DNA from: Bacteroidales bacterium
GTDB taxonomy: Bacteria > Bacteroidota > Bacteroidia > Bacteroidales > JAFGUD01
NCBI GenBank assembly: GCA_016938685.1
Contig: JAFGUD010000407.1
Span: 1-36,443, forward strand
Direction: 5' to 3'
DNA length: 36,443 nucleotides
Shown here: positions 1-7,236 of the stretch, one piece after another
Position numbering within the stretch: the stretch's first letter is position 1
How the letters are laid out: every line of letters begins with the position of its first letter
Notes under the pieces: generated by a model
What the model saw: only the letters and a program-made list of their open reading frames with translations
Told to the model about the DNA's origin: nothing
Databases searched by the model: none
Translations under genes and position numbers: made by a program

Positions 1-86
1 AAAAACTCGAAAAACTCGAAAAACTCGAAAAACTCGAAAAACTCGAAAAACTCGAAAAACTCGAAAAACTCGAAAAACTCGAAAAA
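1..86. repeat. 9-bp tandem array, unit AAAAACTCG
   Basis: Nine perfect copies of AAAAACTCG fill bases 1-81 and a partial tenth copy follows. The array runs into the window edge, so its full length is unknown. It ends 10 bases before the start codon of the TPR gene. On the other strand the unit reads CGAGTTTTT, which shares CGAGTT with the 16-bp array at the opposite end of the window. Confidence 0.97.
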
Positions 87-96
87 TAAAAAAACA

Positions 97-1380
97 ATGA
101 ATAAAAATCTCTTTAAGAAAGCAAAATATATAATCTTGATTAAATTAGCAATAAAACTAGTAATTGTATTAATTGCTGTTATGTTTAATTCTTCGGCTAA
201 AGCACAAGATGCAGACACTTTTTATTTCAAAGCAATGGCTGAACTTGAATATGGAAATGAAAATAACGCACTTGAAAACATTAATCAGGCAGTAAACATC
301 GAAAAAAGAAATGAAAATTTTGTGATTTTCAGAGGAAATATATACTTAAAACAATCAAAATATAATTTGGCAATCGCAGATTTTCAAAAAGCCGAAAGAC
401 TAAAACAAAACTCTGCAAATTTGTTAATTGCTAAAACTTATTCGCTAAAAAACAACGCAGACTCAGCTGTATATTTTTTGACAAAATATTTAAAAAGTTA
501 TGATAAAATTTCTAAGTCTGAAATAAAACTCGATCCGGCTTTTGACAACATTGAAGAAACAAAACAATGGAACGATTTATGGACAAAAAATCAGTATTCA
601 AACGTTGAATCTGACTACTCTGAGGCAAAATATTTGTACGATTTTGACAAACCACTAGAAGCTCTTGAAAATTTAAACCAAATAATAGATTCATACAAAA
701 GTTTTCACAAAGCATATTATCTGAAAGCTTTAATTTTAGCCCAAAACAATAATTATAAAGATGCCGTAAAAGCTCTGGATAATGCAATTAAATATTCGTC
801 AAATAATGCAAATTATTATTTACTTCGAGCTGATTATTTTGCGATTTTAAAAAAATGGAATAATTCACTATCTGATTATGAAGCAACTCTAAACTACAAT
901 CCACTTTTAGTTGAAGTATATTATAAAATAGCACTTGTATATGCGCAAAAAAATATGTATATTACAGCTTTAGAAAACATTAATTATTACACAAACATAT
1001 TTTATCAAAACACAGAAGCATTATTCGACGAAGCAAAAATAAATTACGATGCGGGCAACTTTCTGCAAACAATAAAAATAATGAACAAACTTATTGAAGC
1101 AAAACCGGCAAATGCAGAATATTATTCACTAAGAGGAAAAGCGTTTTTAAGCTCTAACTCCTTCGATTTGGCGTTCAACGACTTGGCACAAGCGCTCGAC
1201 TATAATCCAAAACAAACTGATAATTATTATTACATGGGAATCGCAAATTTATTAATGGATAATACAAATGAAGCATGTGCAAACTGGGAAAAATCTCTTG
1301 AAAATAAAGATTATAAAGCAAATGAATATTACTACAAACACTGTAAAGAATATGACAAAGCAAAAAAATCAAACAAATAA
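97..1380 (+). CDS. Secreted tetratricopeptide-repeat (TPR) protein
   Basis: This 427-residue protein has a basic N-terminus, a long hydrophobic stretch (about residues 10-30) and a likely signal-peptidase site after SSAKA (about residue 36). The rest looks like about eight or nine TPR-type helical hairpins. Typical units are YFKAMAELEYGNENNALENI near residue 43 and YYLKALILAQNNNYKDAVKA near residue 209. TPR arrays are protein-binding scaffolds, and in Bacteroidota many exported ones sit in the periplasm or at the outer membrane. No catalytic domain is visible, so no specific role can be assigned. The next gene starts 31 bases downstream on the same strand and also encodes an exported repeat protein, so the two may be co-transcribed. 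The start codon follows directly on the 9-bp array, so the promoter is either upstream of the array or outside the window. Confidence 0.88.
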   Translation: MNKNLFKKAKYIILIKLAIKLVIVLIAVMFNSSAKAQDADTFYFKAMAELEYGNENNALENINQAVNIEKRNENFVIFRGNIYLKQSKYNLAIADFQKAERLKQNSANLLIAKTYSLKNNADSAVYFLTKYLKSYDKISKSEIKLDPAFDNIEETKQWNDLWTKNQYSNVESDYSEAKYLYDFDKPLEALENLNQIIDSYKSFHKAYYLKALILAQNNNYKDAVKALDNAIKYSSNNANYYLLRADYFAILKKWNNSLSDYEATLNYNPLLVEVYYKIALVYAQKNMYITALENINYYTNIFYQNTEALFDEAKINYDAGNFLQTIKIMNKLIEAKPANAEYYSLRGKAFLSSNSFDLAFNDLAQALDYNPKQTDNYYYMGIANLLMDNTNEACANWEKSLENKDYKANEYYYKHCKEYDKAKKSNK

Positions 1381-1411
1381 CAATTTCTAAACAACTATAA
1401 AAAACATAATT

Positions 1412-2116
1412 ATGAAAAAATTTCTGATAATATTTTTACTGATTCCAAACATCATTTTTGCGCAAGATTTTCTTTCAAAATTCACAAAATTAAAGGAAGA
1501 AATTGAATATATTGAAACTCAAAAGCTTGAAATAAAAACCGTTAGCATAGCTCCTAGTGGCGATTGGGTAATAGTTTACGGCGATTTTGGCTATTCTTAC
1601 AATAATTTACCATCTTCTGCCGAAGCTCATTTAAAGAAAAACAACACAGAAAATTACAAAATAAAAGATTTCGATTTTCTTAATGACACTTCATGGGTTT
1701 GTCTTTCCAGACATAATGCTTTTGCGCTTAAATACACCCCACAAAGCCTTGTTGATGAACTAAAAAAACTCAATAAAAGCAAAGAAAGCATTTTTCAACT
1801 TGCTTATAGCAACGGAAAATGGGCTATTGTTTACGGTAAAGGAGAAGTTGCAACTTACAATGTTGACCAAGAACTTGAAACAACAATAAAACAACTCCAA
1901 AAAGAAAAAAGACTTATTAAAAGTATTGAGTTTTCAACATCAGGTTGGATAATTCTTTACGGTAAAAATGATTATAAAACAAACAATATTTCCACAGAGA
2001 TAGAGGCAGAACTTAAAAAACTTAAAGACGAAGATGCAGAAATAAATCACATAGTTTTCTTTAACGCAGCTTGGATGATAATATACAACGACAATAAATA
2101 CGTCTGCAATTTTTAA
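1412..2116 (+). CDS. Secreted protein of five 42-residue Trp repeats, unknown function
   Basis: I do not recognise a named family. Residues 1-18 form a signal peptide ending in IIFAQ. The mature protein consists of five repeats. Their central Trp residues lie at 52, 95, 137, 179 and 221, a spacing of 43, 42, 42 and 42. Each repeat has a strand-like block of the type I-x-F-S-x-x-G-W-x-I-x-Y-G, a Tyr-containing turn, then a charged helix such as EAELKKLKDED. This predicts a repeating beta-hairpin plus helix, which could form a solenoid or propeller-like fold. No catalytic residues stand out. It follows the TPR gene by 31 bases, so a shared transcript and an envelope role are plausible. Exported location and periodicity are seen in the sequence; fold and role are inference. 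Confidence 0.85.
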   Translation: MKKFLIIFLLIPNIIFAQDFLSKFTKLKEEIEYIETQKLEIKTVSIAPSGDWVIVYGDFGYSYNNLPSSAEAHLKKNNTENYKIKDFDFLNDTSWVCLSRHNAFALKYTPQSLVDELKKLNKSKESIFQLAYSNGKWAIVYGKGEVATYNVDQELETTIKQLQKEKRLIKSIEFSTSGWIILYGKNDYKTNNISTEIEAELKKLKDEDAEINHIVFFNAAWMIIYNDNKYVCNF

Positions 2117-2125
2117 AATAAATTG

Positions 2126-2190
2126 GAAGTTGGAAGACTGTGGACTGAAGACTGAATGAAAGACTGAGGACTAAAAGACTGAAAGACTAA
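2126..2190. repeat. Degenerate GACTGA-type repeats
   Basis: The spacer between the Trp-repeat gene and pepD contains imperfect tandem copies of a roughly 8-10 bp unit around AGACTGAA/GGACTGAA. The copies are too diverged for a fixed period. No convincing promoter is seen in this spacer. Confidence 0.7.
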
Positions 2191-2220
2191 AAACAACAAC
2201 AATAACTTAAACTTAATACA

Positions 2221-3672
2221 ATGATTTTTAAAGATTTACAACCGGAATTAATTTTTAAATATTTCGAAGAAATTTTGCAAATTCCAAGACCAAGTAAAAA
2301 AGAGGAAAAAATTATTGCTTATCTTGAAAAGTTCGCAAAAGACAATAATTTTCCATACAAAATAGATGGAATAGGCAATGTTTTAATTACAAAACCTGCA
2401 ACTCCAGGAATGGAGAACAAAAAAACCGTTATCCTTCAAAGTCACATGGATATGGTTCCCGAAAAACGCACAGATTTAGTTCATGATTTTGAAAAAGATC
2501 CAATAAAAGCACATATTGACGGCAATTGGATTAAAACTAACGGAACAACTCTTGGTGCTGACGACGGTATTGGAATAGCTGCATCTATGGCAATTTTAAC
2601 TGATCCTACAATAAAACACCCGGCAATTGAAGCTCTTTTTACAGTTGACGAAGAAACCGGATTAACTGGTGCTTTTGGAATAAAAGACGGCTTTATGGAC
2701 GGAAAAGTTCTTATCAATCTGGACAGCGAAGATGAAGGTGAACTTTTTATCGGAAGTGCCGGCGGAATTGACACAGAAGCTATTTTTGAATACACAAAAG
2801 AGCCTGCAAATGAACAAGATATTGCTATCGAAGTTTTAATTGACAAACTACACGGCGGTCATTCAGGTGATGAAATTCACAAAGGATATGGAAATGCTAT
2901 TCAAATGATAAATCGTTTTCTTTGGAATGTTAATCAAGAAATTGGACTTAGATTATCTAAATTTGAAGGCGGAAAATTAAGAAATGCCATTCCAAAAGAC
3001 GCAAAAGCAACTTTTACAATTCCTTCTGAAAAATTAAACTCTTTTACCGAACTTTTTGAAACATTCAAAAAATATTTTGTAAACGAATACGGAGTAGTTG
3101 AACCTAATATGCAATTTGAATACAAAAAAATAGACAAAGTAGATTTTACAATAGATAAAACCACGCAACATGGCTTACTTTGGTCTATTTATGCAGCTCC
3201 ACACGGAGAACAATCCTGGGACAAACAAATGGAAGATCTTGTAGAAACATCTACAAATCTTGCAACGTTAAATTATATTGGGAACAACAAAATAAGAGTA
3301 GGTTCAAGTCAACGTAGTTCAGTAGATTCAGCAAAATTTGATATTGCTACAAAAGTTCGTACTGTTTTCGAATTAGCAGGAGCAGATGTTAATCACGGCG
3401 ACGGATATCCCGGTTGGAAACCTAATCCTAACTCAGAAATCTTAAAAATAACAGAAAAATCTTACGAAAAATTATTCGGCAAAAAGCCTATTGTACGTGC
3501 TATTCATGCCGGTTTAGAATGTGGTTTATTCCTTGAGAAATATCCTTATTTAGACATGATTTCATTCGGACCAACAATAAAAGGAGCTCATACACCGGAA
3601 GAAAAAATGGATATTAAAACTGTAAAAATGTTTTGGGATTTACTTGTTGATGTACTTGAAAATTCAAATTAA
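2221..3672 (+). CDS. pepD: Aminoacyl-histidine dipeptidase (M20 family, PepD type)
   Basis: This 483-residue protein is a cytosolic zinc dipeptidase that hydrolyses Xaa-His and other dipeptides. The M20 metal and catalytic residues are all present. They are H75 and D77 in LQSHMDMVPE, D114/D115 in GADDGIG, the general-base and ligand pair E144/E145 in VDEETGL, D168 in NLDSEDEG, and the C-terminal His 457 in GAHTPEE. The lid or dimerisation domain lies in between and includes HGGHSGDEIHKGYGNA. Length matches the PepD/cytosol nonspecific dipeptidase family (about 480-490). There is no signal peptide. It appears monocistronic: a degenerate-repeat spacer precedes it and a strong hairpin terminator follows 60 bases after the stop. 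The likely role is peptide scavenging and amino-acid recycling. Confidence 0.96.
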   Translation: MIFKDLQPELIFKYFEEILQIPRPSKKEEKIIAYLEKFAKDNNFPYKIDGIGNVLITKPATPGMENKKTVILQSHMDMVPEKRTDLVHDFEKDPIKAHIDGNWIKTNGTTLGADDGIGIAASMAILTDPTIKHPAIEALFTVDEETGLTGAFGIKDGFMDGKVLINLDSEDEGELFIGSAGGIDTEAIFEYTKEPANEQDIAIEVLIDKLHGGHSGDEIHKGYGNAIQMINRFLWNVNQEIGLRLSKFEGGKLRNAIPKDAKATFTIPSEKLNSFTELFETFKKYFVNEYGVVEPNMQFEYKKIDKVDFTIDKTTQHGLLWSIYAAPHGEQSWDKQMEDLVETSTNLATLNYIGNNKIRVGSSQRSSVDSAKFDIATKVRTVFELAGADVNHGDGYPGWKPNPNSEILKITEKSYEKLFGKKPIVRAIHAGLECGLFLEKYPYLDMISFGPTIKGAHTPEEKMDIKTVKMFWDLLVDVLENSN

Positions 3673-3732
3673 TCAGACAAATAAACTAAAAATCATTAAC
3701 CTTTGATTTCTGAAAAAGCATTTGATTACAAC

Positions 3733-3762
3733 TAAAAATCAGGCTTAAAAGCCTGATTTTTA
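3733..3762 (+). terminator. Rho-independent terminator after pepD
   Basis: A 12-bp perfect stem (3733-3744 with 3751-3762), containing ATCAGGC paired with GCCTGAT, encloses a 6-base loop TTAAAA. The right arm runs into T-rich sequence. It lies 60 bases after pepD and just before the DUF1361 gene, so it should separate the two transcripts. Confidence 0.9.
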
Positions 3763-3793
3763 TTAATATCGACAAAAAACAAAAAGTAAGTAT

Positions 3794-4465
3794 ATGTTTC
3801 AAAGATTAAAAAAATACGATAAACTCAACCAAACAATTCTTTTTTTGGCACTTGGAATAATAAGTTTTGCAATACTTACAGTTAGATTTATATACACTGA
3901 GTCAATTACTTTTGTTTTTTTAGTCATAAATTTGATATTAGCTGCAATTCCATGGGTTATTTCTACAATACTAATAATTTTTCCAAAAATACAGAATAAA
4001 AAAATTATAGTAATATTATTTCTATGCGTCTGGCTATTATTCTTTCCTAATGCACCTTATATTCTTACAGATTTATTCCATTTGAGATTAAATCATATAA
4101 ATATTTGGTTTGATTTAGTTCTTATTTTATCATTTGCCTGGACAGGATTACTATTTGGAATAACCAGCCTTTTGGATATAGAAGAAATATTAAAAAAACG
4201 CCTGAATAAATATTTTGTTTATATTATTTCAACAATTTTATTATTTATAGCAAGTTTTGGAATATATTTAGGTCGTTTTATGAGATGGAATAGTTGGGAT
4301 ATTTTAAACCACCCCCAAATTCTGTTTTTTGATATCTTCGACAGACTTTTAAATCCATTCTCTCACCCACGAACATGGGGGATGACAATATTTATGGGCA
4401 TTTTCTTAAATATTGTATTTTGGTCAATAAAATTACTAAAAACAAACAACATAAAAAAATTCTAA
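3794..4465 (+). CDS. DUF1361 family integral membrane protein
   Basis: This 223-residue protein has about six hydrophobic membrane segments and short loops. The characteristic DUF1361 motifs are present: FFPNAPYILTDLFHL around residue 86, WFDLVLILSFAWTGLLFG around residue 109, and GRFMRWNSWDIL around residue 163. These conserved Asn, Pro, Asp, Arg and Trp residues near membrane boundaries define the family, whose function is not known. It starts 31 bases after the pepD terminator and faces the convergent protease gene. The intervening 139 bases hold a 9-bp tandem array and no clear terminator. Assignment to the family is from remembered motifs; no function is inferred. Confidence 0.88.
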   Translation: MFQRLKKYDKLNQTILFLALGIISFAILTVRFIYTESITFVFLVINLILAAIPWVISTILIIFPKIQNKKIIVILFLCVWLLFFPNAPYILTDLFHLRLNHINIWFDLVLILSFAWTGLLFGITSLLDIEEILKKRLNKYFVYIISTILLFIASFGIYLGRFMRWNSWDILNHPQILFFDIFDRLLNPFSHPRTWGMTIFMGIFLNIVFWSIKLLKTNNIKKF

Positions 4466-4527
4466 GACTACTTAGAACGTTATTTTTCTAATCTAAAGTA
4501 TTGATTTCCAATAATTAACTTTTCTTC

Positions 4528-4596
4528 ACAAACTTTACAAACTTTACAAACTTTACAAACTTTATAACTTTACAAACTTTATAACATTACAAACTC
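4528..4596. repeat. 9-bp tandem array, unit ACAAACTTT
   Basis: Five perfect ACAAACTTT copies (starting at 4528, 4537, 4546, 4555 and 4572) are mixed with 8-bp variants such as ATAACTTT. They fill the gap between two convergent genes and end 9 bases before the stop codon of the minus-strand protease gene. The unit is unrelated to the edge array at base 1 but has the same period. Confidence 0.93.
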
Positions 4597-4604
4597 AAAA
4601 AGAA

Positions 4605-5855
4605 TTAGTGTCTGTAATTTTCCAGAATTAAAACTGTTTTTATTATTTCTCCGTTTCGATCAACTTCAATTTTCAATTTCTTGCCTTCTTTTCTTTTCAT
4701 TAGCATAAGTATTTCATTCAATGAAAATCTAGAAGTTGTATTGTTATTTATCTTAATAATTTGGTCGCCTGCTTTTAATCCTGCTTTATCAGCAGGAGAA
4801 TCTTGCTGAACATAAAAAATCTCATAATAATGTAAAGAAACAAAAGGAGCAATAATTTCCATTCCACTATAATCTACATTAAAGTCACCTTTGTACTCTG
4901 CATTTTTTCTTATCATCAGTAAATTATTACTATAATCAAAAATGACATCAAACCTACGCATTATTTCAGAACCAATACTTCCATTTCTACCTTCAATATC
5001 ATAATTATCAGGCACATCAAGCCCCCGAGGTTCAGGGTAACTAACTGTAACATTTTCCAAAGAATATTTATTTTGTATAATGACTTTATCAACTCTCCCC
5101 TGCTGTCCAAAAATATCTCCATTTAAACCTTGACCAAGGTAAAACACTTGTTTGGTAGTATCCAGAACTATACTGTCGTGACTACCCGGGAAAAGCCAAA
5201 GCGCATCACTTGCTCCAATATCAATCAAAACATTTGCATTTATCAAAGTATCTTTGTTCAACTGCACTTTTATTTTAGAATAAGGTTTTCCGGCATAAAG
5301 AGTTAATGGGATTTTAACCCATTTTTTGTACTTCCTTTTATAAACAAATTTTTTTGGATTAAACAAAGTCATTTTCTTCTTTTCGTAATCAATTTCAACA
5401 ACAAAATTATCGAAAATAGTATATCCAATAATTCCATTTATCGGGACACCCATTTTTTGTGGTAAATCAAACTTATCTTTTGCAAGAACAAAAACACTTT
5501 GTTTTGTAAATTTGATATCCTTCATTTCAATTACATTATCAAAAGTATACCAAACTTTCAAATCGTCACCTTCTCCTAAACCTCTTATAGTTGTTGAATC
5601 TGCGACGTTAAATTCCATTGTATTTGTAAAACTAGTCAATAAGGTTGGCCTAATGCCACTATCTAAAATAAACCATAAAGTATCGGAATTATTAATTTGC
5701 AAAGGGATTACTATTAAATTATTTACAAATTTAAAATCAATTGTAACAGAAGCCTGAGCAGTATCCTTGAAACCAACGAAAGCTTGATTTATTTGAGAAT
5801 TTGAATTACAAATCAAAAAAACAACAAAAAAAAGTAAAACAATGTATTTTTTCAT
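4605..5855 (-). CDS. Exported retropepsin-like aspartyl protease with C-terminal PDZ domain
   Basis: This 416-residue protein has a signal peptide ending near residue 20 (ICNSNSQ). Two retropepsin-like half domains follow. The first has FILDSG, with Asp 65 in a DSG triad. The second has VLIDIGAS, with Asp 212 in DIGA. Both depart from the classic DTG, but each keeps the catalytic Asp and the Gly. Residues from about 336 to 416 form a PDZ domain (QDSPADKAGLKAGDQIIKIN). This aspartyl-protease plus PDZ layout is common in Bacteroidota envelope proteins; substrates are not known. It is transcribed leftward, 106 bases downstream of the DUF3108 gene on the same strand, and may be co-transcribed with it. 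Whether the altered triads are active is uncertain. Confidence 0.85.
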   Translation of the reverse strand: MKKYIVLLFFVVFLICNSNSQINQAFVGFKDTAQASVTIDFKFVNNLIVIPLQINNSDTLWFILDSGIRPTLLTSFTNTMEFNVADSTTIRGLGEGDDLKVWYTFDNVIEMKDIKFTKQSVFVLAKDKFDLPQKMGVPINGIIGYTIFDNFVVEIDYEKKKMTLFNPKKFVYKRKYKKWVKIPLTLYAGKPYSKIKVQLNKDTLINANVLIDIGASDALWLFPGSHDSIVLDTTKQVFYLGQGLNGDIFGQQGRVDKVIIQNKYSLENVTVSYPEPRGLDVPDNYDIEGRNGSIGSEIMRRFDVIFDYSNNLLMIRKNAEYKGDFNVDYSGMEIIAPFVSLHYYEIFYVQQDSPADKAGLKAGDQIIKINNNTTSRFSLNEILMLMKRKEGKKLKIEVDRNGEIIKTVLILENYRH

Positions 5856-5961
5856 TTATTTAGTCTTAAAAAGTGTAAAGAATAACACAAATACATAAAC
5901 TCATCTATCAAGATGAATAATAGTTCGTTTCTTTATTTTATAAAGTCCAAAAATAAAAAAA

Positions 5962-6738
5962 TTATTTAACTCCTAATGGATTTTTAAGATTTTCGTAATC
6001 GATAAGTTCTGCCTTAATAACTCCAATTTTAGATTTCATTCGAATTTTAACCGGAATATAATTTCCATCATCAGAAAACCAAACTTGAAGATCATCTTCT
6101 TTTTTAAAGGGATTGTTAACTTCTAAAACAGGTACAAACAAAAGACAACTTACTTTTCCAAATTTTGTTTTTACTCTTTCTGTCTCTTTATATTTAATTT
6201 TAATTGGGAATATTTTATCTTCAAAAAAAGTTGTTAAACTGATTGTTTGTCCGGAATAAAAATTATTATTAAACATATGCCGTCTTGCAAAATAAAATGC
6301 CGACAATAAATCTAATGTATTATTTGGGATTGTATGTTTTCCGCTATTTAAAGACCAAACATAATTCTGATCTCTAAAAAAAAGAACTTCATTGTAAAGG
6401 GAGTATTTGCCTTCTCTAATATTTCTGGCAGATTTTACGGGATAGCCATTCGAGATATTAATATAGCTTTCGTAAACATCATAAATTTTAGCAAAATTAG
6501 TTGCTAATCCGGTTGTTACTGCTGACGCGCGGACATAATAATAATATGTATCACCGGAAGGAATGATATCAATTGTCATTGAAGCCTCACCACCCTTAAC
6601 AGCTCCGTACTTAATAGCGTAAACAAGTTTTTCGCCGGGTCCGTATGCGTTATTGGCGGTGATGGAATCGATATCTATCTGAGATATCAGCTTCAATGGT
6701 AACAGAAGAATGAAAAGAAATAAAATATGTTTAAACAT
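5962..6738 (-). CDS. Exported DUF3108 protein
   Basis: This 258-residue protein has an N-terminal signal peptide (hydrophobic residues 4-17, LKLISQ at the cut). The DUF3108 signature YGPGEKLVYAIKYGAVKGGE lies around residues 32-51. Later segments such as LQVWFSDDGNYIPVKI and SKIGVIKAELIDYE fit the beta-rich periplasmic fold of this family. The function of DUF3108 proteins is not established; an envelope role is likely from the export signal. The gene starts only 3 bases after the stop of the XRE regulator gene, so the two are almost surely in one transcript and may be translationally coupled. Confidence 0.85.
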   Translation of the reverse strand: MFKHILFLFILLLPLKLISQIDIDSITANNAYGPGEKLVYAIKYGAVKGGEASMTIDIIPSGDTYYYYVRASAVTTGLATNFAKIYDVYESYINISNGYPVKSARNIREGKYSLYNEVLFFRDQNYVWSLNSGKHTIPNNTLDLLSAFYFARRHMFNNNFYSGQTISLTTFFEDKIFPIKIKYKETERVKTKFGKVSCLLFVPVLEVNNPFKKEDDLQVWFSDDGNYIPVKIRMKSKIGVIKAELIDYENLKNPLGVK

Positions 6739-6741
6739 AAA

Positions 6742-7056
6742 TTATTCAGACTTTTCGTCACCTTCTATATCAAAATAGTTGAAAAGTAAATTGTCAACTT
6801 GCTCCATTAATTCTCTTTTTTGAATTGGAGTCAATTTAGTTTTCAAAGTTTCTTCATCATCTAAAGTTAGATAAGAAACACTCACTCCTAGAGATTTTGA
6901 CAATCTGATAAGAGTTTTTACATTATAACTGTTTGGATTATCGCGAGATAACATCGCTCTCAAACTTACTGTGGGAATTCCACACTCTCTTGCTAATTTA
7001 GCAACTGACCAACCTTTTTGTTTCCTAAGGTCGTGAATTTTACCTGTTATGTTCAT
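6742..7056 (-). CDS. Small XRE-type helix-turn-helix regulator
   Basis: This 104-residue protein begins with a Cro/CI-type HTH domain at about residues 5-63. The helix-turn-helix core is WSVAKLARECGIPTVSLRAM, followed by LIRLSKSLGVSVSYL as the terminal helices. The acidic tail (residues 65-104) carries no recognised effector domain and could serve for dimerisation. It is the first gene of a leftward unit with the DUF3108 gene. Its promoter region (7057-7236) is shared with the divergent PgpH gene, so it could act on one or both. No phage genes or toxin partner are adjacent, so a prophage repressor or antitoxin role is not supported. Confidence 0.88.
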   Translation of the reverse strand: MNITGKIHDLRKQKGWSVAKLARECGIPTVSLRAMLSRDNPNSYNVKTLIRLSKSLGVSVSYLTLDDEETLKTKLTPIQKRELMEQVDNLLFNYFDIEGDEKSE

Positions 7057-7075
7057 ATCCTTAATTTTTTTTTTA

Positions 7076-7083
7076 CAAATATA
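7076..7083 (-). promoter_or_regulatory. Candidate -7 box for the XRE/DUF3108 unit
   Basis: On the minus strand this reads TATATTTG, a full match to the Bacteroidota -7 consensus TAnnTTTG, 20 bases from the XRE start codon. The expected -33 position has only TTTA, so the site is weakly supported. Confidence 0.4.
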
Positions 7084-7212
7084 TTATAAATTTACAAAAA
7101 AATAAAACTTTAAAGTTTTTTTTTGCTAACAATTATCTGACAAGCACTCAATAAATTGATTTTCAATATTTTAACTATTTAAAAAAAAATCGTTCTAAAT
7201 ATGATTTTTTAT

Positions 7213-7220
7213 TAAATTTG
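7213..7220 (+). promoter_or_regulatory. Candidate -7 box for the pgpH operon
   Basis: TAAATTTG matches the Bacteroidota -7 consensus and ends 17 bases before the pgpH start codon. No good -33 TTG lies at the usual distance, so the promoter may need an activator or be weak. Confidence 0.4.
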
Positions 7221-7236
7221 CAATCAAAATAATAAA

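Noticed and set aside
6742-7056. Prophage repressor or toxin-antitoxin antitoxin
   Set aside because: No phage genes, integrase, attachment sites or toxin-like partner lie nearby; the neighbour is an exported DUF3108 protein.
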